Source: Pseudomonadota bacterium (GTDB taxonomy: Bacteria; Myxococcota_A; Bradymonadia; UBA4248). Taken from it: DNA of 9,121 nucleotides. Of the stretch, positions 1-4,796 are shown in pieces. Below the pieces are notes generated by a model. The model was not told the DNA's origin. It saw only the letters and a list, made by a program, of their open reading frames with translations, and did not search any database. The stretch spans positions 1 through 9,121 of the forward strand of contig WQTY01000064.1 of NCBI GenBank assembly GCA_009786045.1. Direction: 5' to 3'. Numbering within the stretch: the stretch's first letter is position 1; each line of letters begins with the position of its first letter. A program made the translations under genes and the position numbers.

Positions 1-136
1 CCCCCTGTGCGGGCCTCAATCGCCGGCCCGCAACGCCCGGCTGGGGCGACTGCGTCGCGGCGGGCGACCGTCCCGGTCGCCCCTACAGGTTTCGTTTCTG
101 TTCAGCGGCAGGGCGACCGCGAGGGTCGCCCCTACA
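1..136. repeat. Cluster of GC-rich palindromic intergenic repeats
   Basis: Non-coding stretch made of successive hairpins. Arms GCGGGCC (9-15) and GGCCCGC (25-31) pair. GGGCGACCG (62-70) pairs with CGGTCGCCC (74-82) and is followed by CTACA. GGGCGACC (111-118) pairs with GGTCGCCC (124-131) and is also followed by CTACA. The last two are direct copies of one REP-like unit about 49 bases apart. The first unit (CCCCCT, a GC hairpin, then CGCAACGCCC) is also seen at 7648-7675. The short reading frames here have no protein-like features. These are probably dispersed palindromic repeats; a role in transcript ends or as nucleoid-protein sites is only a guess. Confidence 0.7.
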
Positions 137-210
137 ACATTGTTTTTGTCAACGGGTGCAGACACGCAGGCCTGCCCAACTCTGCGAATCTGCTTCAACA
201 ACGTATACAA
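137..210. other. Intergenic DNA, no clear feature
   Basis: Between the hairpin cluster and the palindromic element lies about 75 bases without a recognisable gene. A TATACA hexamer at 203-208 resembles a -10 box, but there is no convincing -35 box at the right distance, so no promoter is called for the downstream kinase. Confidence 0.4.
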
Positions 211-286
211 GCCTCACTCACCCACAGGCAATGCGCAGCATTGCAGGGGGTGTGGGGGAGCAATGCTCCCCCACATAAAAAATCAA
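211..286 (+). repeat. Palindromic repeat element, copy 1
   Basis: Two consecutive perfect hairpins: GCAATGC (228-234) with GCATTGC (238-244), then TGTGGGGGAGC (251-261) with GCTCCCCCACA (265-275), followed by an A-run. The same two-hairpin architecture, including TGCAGGGGG between the hairpins, recurs in inverted orientation at 1297-1362, on the other side of the sugar-kinase gene. The A-run on this strand means that it is not a rho-independent terminator reading rightward. It ends just before the ribosome binding site of the kinase gene, so it probably lies in that gene's 5' untranslated region. Confidence 0.8.
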
Positions 287-299
287 AAAAGGTGAAATT

Positions 300-1295
300 T
301 TGGAAGATTTGGTGCAATTGCAATCGATTCTGTATGACGGTTATGGGTTGTCGGCTTCAAAGATCGCTCATCTTGGCATTGGGCTTATCCATCGAACCTA
401 TGATGTTGATGGGTGTTATATTTTGCAGCGTGTGAATGCCATTTTTGATCCCTGTGTCAATGAGGATATCGCGGCGCTGGGCAGGGTGCTTCGCGCCCGG
501 GGTGTTGTTGTGCCGCGTCTCGTGCCAACGCGTACGGGTGCGTTTGGGTTCATTTGTCGGGATGGGGCACACTGGCGCCTGATGGAAAAACTTCCGGGGG
601 ATTGCTTTGAGCGCGTTGGAAGCATGGCGCAGATACGGTCGCTGACGCTGGCGCTGGCGGGGTTTCATGGTGCTCTGAAAAGTGAGAACTATGTGTTTAA
701 GCACTCCCGGGGGGGCGTGCATGATTTCAGGCGCCACTATGCTGCGCTGGAATCGGCGCTGGCTTCTCACCAAGGCCACGTGCTTTGGGGGGATGTCATG
801 CGCCTGTTTCGGCATATTGAGGCCATGGGGCGGCATGTTGAGCCCATTTCGACCCTTTCCTGCGAAGTGATGCGCATTGTGCATGGTGACCCCAAGGTGT
901 CGAACTTCCTTTTTAGCGGTGACGGGGTTTCGGGCATTCTGGACCTGGATACGATGGCATATGCACCCGTGGCATGTGATATTGGCGATGCTGTCAGGTC
1001 ATGGTGTAATCCCAGACGCGAGGATGAGGCGCCGGAATTTCAGCGCGAATATGCCCGGGAGGTGGTCGGGCTCTATATCGAACAGATGGGCGATTTGACG
1101 CGGGAAGAGCGAGAAAAGCTGCCCCGGGCAGGTGCCTGCATTGCCCTGGAGCTGGGGGTGCGGTTTGCGCGGGATGCGCTTTGCGAGGACTATTTCGGGT
1201 TTGACCCCGCCATTGGCCATGCCCAGCACAGTTTGCTGCGTGCCAGGGCACAGGTTTCACTTTGCGAGCAGATGCTGCACGGGCGAGAGGTTTAG
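300..1295 (+). CDS. NahK-like sugar 1-kinase (APH/choline-kinase fold)
   Basis: A 331-residue cytoplasmic kinase of the phosphotransferase enzyme family. Visible landmarks are an N-terminal GLIHRTY ATP-binding turn, YILQRVN, HWRLMEKL, the Brenner-type catalytic motif HGDPKVSN (195-202, presumed base D197), and the metal-binding DLDTM (215-219) followed by CDIGDAVRS. The order and spacing of these blocks, plus the C-terminal region around ALELGVRFARDALCEDYF, resemble N-acetylhexosamine 1-kinase (NahK), which phosphorylates GlcNAc/GalNAc at C1. The exact substrate cannot be read from sequence. The start is TTG at 300, chosen because GGTG (291-294) is well placed upstream; TTG 309 and GTG 312 are later alternatives. 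No lacto-N-biose phosphorylase or sugar-nucleotide gene lies beside it. It is convergent with the pseudoprotease gene and flanked by inverted copies of a palindromic repeat. Confidence 0.87.
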   Translation: MEDLVQLQSILYDGYGLSASKIAHLGIGLIHRTYDVDGCYILQRVNAIFDPCVNEDIAALGRVLRARGVVVPRLVPTRTGAFGFICRDGAHWRLMEKLPGDCFERVGSMAQIRSLTLALAGFHGALKSENYVFKHSRGGVHDFRRHYAALESALASHQGHVLWGDVMRLFRHIEAMGRHVEPISTLSCEVMRIVHGDPKVSNFLFSGDGVSGILDLDTMAYAPVACDIGDAVRSWCNPRREDEAPEFQREYAREVVGLYIEQMGDLTREEREKLPRAGACIALELGVRFARDALCEDYFGFDPAIGHAQHSLLRARAQVSLCEQMLHGREV

Positions 1296-1296
1296 A

Positions 1297-1362
1297 GCAT
1301 TTTTGTGGGGGAACTCGTTCCCCCACACCCCCTGCAATGCTGCGCATTGCTTGTGAGTGAAG
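1297..1362 (-). repeat. Palindromic repeat element, copy 2 (inverted)
   Basis: Begins two bases after the stop codon of the sugar-kinase gene. It contains GTGGGGGAAC (1305-1314) with GTTCCCCCAC (1317-1326), then CCCCCTGCA, then GCAATGC (1334-1340) with GCATTGC (1344-1350). Read on the minus strand it matches copy 1 closely, including the CACTCAC lead-in. The large hairpin differs at its tip (GAAC/GTTC instead of GAGC/GCTC) but remains perfectly paired. Such compensatory change suggests that pairing itself is maintained. It could fold in the 3' end of the kinase transcript, but has no downstream U-run. Confidence 0.8.
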
Positions 1363-1400
1363 GGCAAAGTGTATCGTTTGTGGCGACATATCTCGCTTTG

Positions 1401-1422
1401 CAAACAGAAGAAACACTGTTTG
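1401..1422. repeat. Small inverted repeat in convergent intergenic region
   Basis: CAAACAG (1401-1407) and CTGTTTG (1416-1422) form a 7-base-pair stem with an 8-base loop, followed on the plus strand by TTTCC. It could be a weak bidirectional transcription end between the two convergent genes, but the U-run is too short to call a terminator. Confidence 0.35.
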
Positions 1423-1456
1423 TTTCCGCTGCCTCCAGATCGTCACAAGGGCTAAT

Positions 1457-1494
1457 CATTTTTGTCCGAAGGCAAGAGCGCTTGCCCCCCTGCA
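1457..1494 (-). repeat. Short relative of the palindromic repeat, copy 3
   Basis: Shares the two end signatures of copy 2 in the same orientation: CATTTTTGT (1457-1465) and CCCCCTGCA (1486-1494). Between them is a different hairpin, GGCAAG (1471-1476) with CTTGCC (1481-1486). It lacks the second GCAATGC hairpin. It lies immediately downstream of the pseudoprotease stop codon, and may be the 3' structure of that operon. Confidence 0.6.
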
Positions 1495-1498
1495 TCTT

Positions 1499-2386
1499 CT
1501 AAGGGTAGATGATGAGATCCTGTCTCTGGAGGGTGGAGCGGCTGTAATTGTCGGGGTTCAGGGCGCGATCGATGAGTCCGTAGTGGACGACGTGCGCGGA
1601 TGTGCGCGTGGTATTTGGGCCTACGACGAGTCCGGTGACGGCGCCGGCGGCGTCGACCAGGGGGTAGCCATTTCTTGCCGTCATGTTTGTCGAGGCATAG
1701 AGGTGTGCCGCGGGAAGGCTGAGGATGTGTTCGGAGAAGGCTTCATGGCGCGTTCCCGGGCTGAGCAGGGCGTAGACGTGTCGTGGCGGCGTGCTGTCGA
1801 CGGCGCGCAGGGGGAGCGGTTGAATGCCCGGAACAGGTGCGGTGGCCAGAAGGGCGACATTTTGTGCCTCATCGCGCAGGATGAGCGTTGCCCGATGGGG
1901 CTTCCCTTCGATGATGATATCGATTGTTTCACTCAGGGTGAGCCAGTCTGCTGTCGTCAGGTAGTATTGTTGGGGTGGCGCATGCGCGGTTTGCGGCGTT
2001 GAGGGCGGGGCAGCAAATGGGCTTGTGGCGCGGTCGAGCCCCTGGCCAAAGAAAGACGTTGAGTTTCTGGGAGATGGCGCAGCAGAGGGCGGTGGCTGGG
2101 GCGGGAGTGAGGGCTGGGGCAGGAGGTGCTGTGGAGGCATAATGGCGATACAGGCGCCATCGAAGGTGGTGCCGGTTGAGGCCAGGGGGTGGGGTGGGGG
2201 CTGGCGAGCGATGACGATGAAGACGGCTTTTGTGAGGGTTGCTCTGAGCGCATTTTTGGCGTTGCTGTCGGTCAGTGCATCGCGCTGGAAGGTTTTTGGC
2301 GGAGGTGATGCCTGCGCATAGGCGACAGAGGCAGCCGCGGGGAAGGTCATGAGGACAATGAGGATGGGGAGGAGGGCGATTTTCAT
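1499..2386 (-). CDS. Exported trypsin/HtrA-like pseudoprotease
   Basis: A 295-residue precursor with a signal peptide (hydrophobic LLPILIVLMTF, likely cleavage after AYA, residues 22-24). The start at MKIALLP is preferred over an upstream ATG at 2416 because it begins the signal peptide, has GGAA upstream, and follows the asparaginase stop by two bases. The body follows the chymotrypsin-like fold of HtrA-type proteases: a strand GACIAI (77-82), a Pro-rich insert (about 84-140), YYLTTADWL (141-149) where HtrA has TNxHVV, DEAQNVALL (172-180) where HtrA has the catalytic Asp before LALL, and ARNGYPLVDAAGAVTGL (237-253) where HtrA has GNSGGPLV. The triad positions therefore appear to be D147, N176 and N239 instead of His, Asp and Ser. 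No PDZ domain follows. It is probably a non-catalytic periplasmic protein; its partner is unknown. Confidence 0.72.
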   Translation of the reverse strand: MKIALLPILIVLMTFPAAASVAYAQASPPPKTFQRDALTDSNAKNALRATLTKAVFIVIARQPPPHPLASTGTTFDGACIAIMPPQHLLPQPSLPPQPPPSAAPSPRNSTSFFGQGLDRATSPFAAPPSTPQTAHAPPQQYYLTTADWLTLSETIDIIIEGKPHRATLILRDEAQNVALLATAPVPGIQPLPLRAVDSTPPRHVYALLSPGTRHEAFSEHILSLPAAHLYASTNMTARNGYPLVDAAGAVTGLVVGPNTTRTSAHVVHYGLIDRALNPDNYSRSTLQRQDLIIYP

Positions 2387-2388
2387 GG

Positions 2389-3378
2389 CTATTCCATTTC
2401 GCCTGCGACATTCCATTGCAGGTATTCGTGACGCTCGGCGCGATTCGGATAGGTTGCACAGGCATGCATGAGTTTGACGAGGGCAGCTTCCAGCCGCATC
2501 TCGCCACCTGGGATAGCCCCCGCTTCAATCAGAACCTGGCTGTTTTCGTAGCGCTCCAAATCGATTCGCCCCGTTGCAGCATTGGCCACCAGGACATCAA
2601 TGCCTCGCTCAGTGGCTCGCCGGACAAAAGGCGCGATTGGGTTTTCGGCGCAAGGCACTGTGCCGATACCGAATGGCAAAAGGACGATGCCATCCAATCG
2701 CCTGTCGCCCTCGGCTTCGAGAAGATATTCAAGGGCGTGTGGCCTGAGGCCGGGGGTGACATGAATGGCCATGACGTTGGCGTCAAATTTGGGGCAGCAG
2801 CGAAAGGGGACGGTAGGTTTTCGTATGTGTTTTCCCAGCGTGATGTCGACGCCCAGCTTTGCCAGAGGTTCACAGCCGGGTGAGTCGAAGGCGTGGTAGG
2901 CGCGCGTGTTAATTTTGCAGGAGCGGCAGCCGCGCAGAAGCAGACCATCGAAACAGATGCCGACTTCGGGGATGTCGAGGGTGACGAGTTCGATGGAATC
3001 TGCCAGGTTGCGCCGGGCATCGTTTCGGAGTGCCCCCAGGGGGCGCTGTGCTCCGGTCAGTATGACGGGCTTGTCCAGTCCCACAAAGGCGAACGAAAGC
3101 GCAGCAGCCGTGTAGGGCATGGTGTCGGTGCCGTGAACGACAATGAAACCATCGTATTGGCTGCGTTCATTGGCAATGGTCTGGGCAAGGGTTGTCCATT
3201 GATTGGGCCCAAGGTCGGAAGAATCGACGTTGTAGAGAATACGCGAGTCGATCCGCGCAAAACCGGCATATTCCGGGAGCTGCTCGATCAATGCTGAGGC
3301 ATAGTGTCCGGGTTCAAGATGAGATTCCCCCGACATGCCAATGGTACCCCCGGTGTGGAGGAGGAGTATTTTTTTCAT
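2389..3378 (-). CDS. ansA: L-asparaginase, type I (AnsA-like, cytoplasmic)
   Basis: A 329-residue enzyme hydrolysing L-asparagine to aspartate and ammonia. From the chosen Met, the N-terminus reads HTGGTIGM with the nucleophilic Thr at 9. VDSSD (51-55), HGTDTM (82-87, with T84 and D85 of the second catalytic set), TGAQRPL (108-114) and RGCRSCK (149-155, K155) occupy the positions expected for bacterial AnsA, as does the C-terminal AGAIPGGEMRLEAALVKL. There is no signal peptide, unlike type II AnsB. An in-frame ATG at 3447 would add 23 residues, but the family normally begins just before the TGGTIG strand, so 3378 is preferred. Neither start has a good Shine-Dalgarno sequence, so the start is less certain than the function. 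It is the first gene of an operon with the pseudoprotease and diverges from the gene at 3671. Confidence 0.94.
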   Translation of the reverse strand: MKKILLLHTGGTIGMSGESHLEPGHYASALIEQLPEYAGFARIDSRILYNVDSSDLGPNQWTTLAQTIANERSQYDGFIVVHGTDTMPYTAAALSFAFVGLDKPVILTGAQRPLGALRNDARRNLADSIELVTLDIPEVGICFDGLLLRGCRSCKINTRAYHAFDSPGCEPLAKLGVDITLGKHIRKPTVPFRCCPKFDANVMAIHVTPGLRPHALEYLLEAEGDRRLDGIVLLPFGIGTVPCAENPIAPFVRRATERGIDVLVANAATGRIDLERYENSQVLIEAGAIPGGEMRLEAALVKLMHACATYPNRAERHEYLQWNVAGEME

Positions 3379-3670
3379 GGTTTTGCAGGTTTTCGGGATT
3401 TCAATGGGATTGGCGATGGGGCAGGTGCCTGATTTGCTGTGCCCCATGATGGCGTCATACTCTCAAGCCCGGAAGCAGGCAAGATCGGCGGGAAGTGTCA
3501 GTTGCCAGCTGCCAGATGAGCTTTGGTCTGGACACCGGACACGGTGTACGAAAATGAGATATTATTTTTTCAAAAAATTTGCCATTAGGCATAAACACAG
3601 GCGTCGATATGGCTGTTTGGGTCTGGAAGCATTTCGGAGCGGTGGTTTTGAGGAGGCAGCGAGCAGTATT
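3379..3670. other. Divergent intergenic region with a short inverted repeat
   Basis: About 290 bases between the divergent asparaginase and exported-protein genes. It contains ACACCG (3532-3537) with CGGTGT (3542-3547), an inverted repeat with a 4-base spacer, followed by an AT-rich stretch around 3557-3580. These could be an operator and promoter for the rightward gene, but I see no -35/-10 pair good enough to call on either strand. No small gene is convincing here. Confidence 0.4.
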
Positions 3671-4222
3671 ATGCAGCGAATTCTGGTGACAATTCTTGCG
3701 GGGCTGGTGATGCTGTGCGGCTTGGCATGCGCGGCTTCGGCGGAGACATTGAGCTATGCGAGCGTGAGGGTTAATCTGCCCGATGGCTGGCGCGTTCACA
3801 ATGAGATGACATTTAGCGGTGCTGTGCCATCGCATGTCTGGGTGGTCAGTATCCCTGGCGGCGGTGAAGCCCTGGTGGCGGCCCTGGTGACAGAGGGTGT
3901 GGCCGATGGGCTGGCGATGCAGGCAGAAACGCTCCTGGCTAAGGTCTATGTGGAGAGCGTGATCGTGGGGTGGGGAGGAAAGGCGGAGGGGGATTCGGAG
4001 GGCGGACGGTTTGAATTTTGTGGCGGAGAGCCGGGGTATCATGCTGTGGTTCGGTTTGGCGCAGCAGTTTTCGATTATTATGGCTGCCTGCGTTTGAGTC
4101 CTGAACGCGAGCGCGGGCTGGCAGTTTTGACGTGGGGGCAGGAAGGGGGTGAGGGAGAGGAAGTCGCGGGAAGACGATTAAAGACGCTTTTGAGTGTTGC
4201 ATCCTTTGACGGGAATCACTAA
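3671..4222 (+). CDS. Small exported protein of unknown function
   Basis: A 183-residue precursor. Residues 1-24 form a signal peptide (LVTILAGLVMLCGLACAASA, probable cleavage after ASA). Cysteines at 16 and 20 are within the signal but do not sit in a good lipobox, so an ordinary signal-peptidase-I product is favoured. The mature part starts YASVRVNLPDGWRV, a pattern seen in small exported beta-rich proteins of the PsbP/DUF1795 type; this resemblance is weak and is not a family assignment. Two cysteines (FEFCGG and YYGCLR) could form a disulfide in the periplasm. The frame is open far upstream, but the signal peptide fixes the start near 3671. The nearest Shine-Dalgarno, AGGAGG at 3651-3656, is 14 bases from the ATG, which is long. 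It stands alone, upstream of the promoter at 4291. Confidence 0.7.
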   Translation: MQRILVTILAGLVMLCGLACAASAETLSYASVRVNLPDGWRVHNEMTFSGAVPSHVWVVSIPGGGEALVAALVTEGVADGLAMQAETLLAKVYVESVIVGWGGKAEGDSEGGRFEFCGGEPGYHAVVRFGAAVFDYYGCLRLSPERERGLAVLTWGQEGGEGEEVAGRRLKTLLSVASFDGNH

Positions 4223-4290
4223 GAAATATGGATTGTGTTAGGGCATTCTGGCATTGCTTTCTTTCATGAGGATGGAAGGGGGCGTTGTAT

Positions 4291-4319
4291 TTGACAATAT
4301 GGGTTGCGTTTGTTATTAG
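4291..4319 (+). promoter_or_regulatory. Sigma-70-type promoter for the lipoprotein/OmpA operon
   Basis: A perfect -35 hexamer TTGACA (4291-4296) is separated by 17 bases from TATTAG (4314-4319), which matches four of six -10 positions. It lies between the stop of the exported-protein gene and the DUF4398-like gene, with a predicted leader of roughly 60 bases. Together with the terminator at 6018 it delimits a two-gene transcription unit. Confidence 0.75.
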
Positions 4320-4384
4320 ACACGGCGACCTTTACGGCACTGCGAATTTGCGTGTGAGAACAACAATAAGTAAACGAGGCAAGC

Positions 4385-4711
4385 ATGAGTTTTAAAAAGC
4401 GCCTTTGTGCGGGATTTCTGATTCTGGTGGTTTGTGGGACAACAGGCTGCGGCCCCATTCTTTCGACGCATCGCCAGTCGAATGCGAAAGATGCTCTGGC
4501 AAAGGCTGATAGTGTGAATGCTGAGGTTCTGGCTCCCTACGAGTACACCCTGGCACAGGAGTATCTGCGCAAGTCAAACGAACTCTGGGGATATTCGGAG
4601 TTTGGCCTGAGTGCAGGCTATGCGAAGTTTGCGATAGAGATGGCAGAGATGGCCGCTGAGAAGGCAGTCAACGATCCCTGGACGTCACCTCTTAAGAACG
4701 AGTCGAATTAA
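4385..4711 (+). CDS. DUF4398-like lipoprotein
   Basis: A 108-residue precursor. The N-terminus KKR plus a hydrophobic stretch ends in TTGC, making C22 the likely lipidated cysteine; the Thr at -3 is not ideal for a lipobox but the overall pattern is clear. The mature part is short and almost entirely helical, Ala/Glu/Lys rich, with NAKDALAKADSVNAEVLAPYE and then a second helix pair ending AEMAAEKA. This resembles DUF4398-domain proteins, which often sit beside OmpA-family genes in Gram-negative genomes; their biochemical role is not established. GAGG at 4376-4379 is a well-placed ribosome binding site. It is the first gene after the TTGACA promoter and is followed 85 bases later by the OmpA lipoprotein, whose N-terminal region looks like a diverged copy of this domain. 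Confidence 0.8.
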   Translation: MSFKKRLCAGFLILVVCGTTGCGPILSTHRQSNAKDALAKADSVNAEVLAPYEYTLAQEYLRKSNELWGYSEFGLSAGYAKFAIEMAEMAAEKAVNDPWTSPLKNESN

Positions 4712-4733
4712 TCACCGTTAATGAGTATATTTT

Positions 4734-4760
4734 CAATGATGCATTGTTAACGATGCATTG
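4734..4760 (+). repeat. Short direct repeat in the operon gap
   Basis: GATGCATTG occurs at 4738-4746 and again at 4752-4760, separated by TTAAC. The first copy is also part of a small hairpin, CAATG (4734-4738) with CATTG (4742-4746). It lies between the two co-oriented lipoprotein genes, about 35 bases upstream of the OmpA start. It may be a regulator site or an mRNA element; nothing in the sequence decides this. A TATATT at 4726-4731 could serve as an internal -10 box but lacks a good -35. Confidence 0.5.
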
Positions 4761-4796
4761 GCATCCCATCTTTATGTTTATGCTGAGAGAGACAAG

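Noticed and set aside
1..136. CRISPR array
   Set aside because: The repeated units are short palindromes with irregular spacing and only two close copies; there are no regular spacers and no cas genes.
251..286. Rho-independent terminator before the sugar kinase
   Set aside because: The hairpin is strong but followed on the plus strand by an A-run, and the minus strand has no T-run on the correct side.
7..435. 142-codon plus-strand frame at the window start
   Set aside because: It runs through palindromic repeats and overlaps the start of the NahK-like kinase in another frame; composition is not protein-like.
300..1295. Aminoglycoside-resistance phosphotransferase
   Set aside because: The fold is shared, but the block order (YILQRVN, HWRL, DLDTM, ALELGVRFARD) fits NahK-like sugar kinases much better than aminoglycoside-modifying enzymes.
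1929..2528. 199-codon minus-strand frame overlapping the asparaginase 3' end and the pseudoprotease
   Set aside because: It is an alternative frame of two recognisable genes; Pro/Arg/His-rich translation typical of a shadow frame.
3335..3670. N-terminal extension of the exported protein from an ATG at 3335 or 3557
   Set aside because: A full signal peptide begins at 3671, and the upstream part overlaps the asparaginase start and has no protein-like features.
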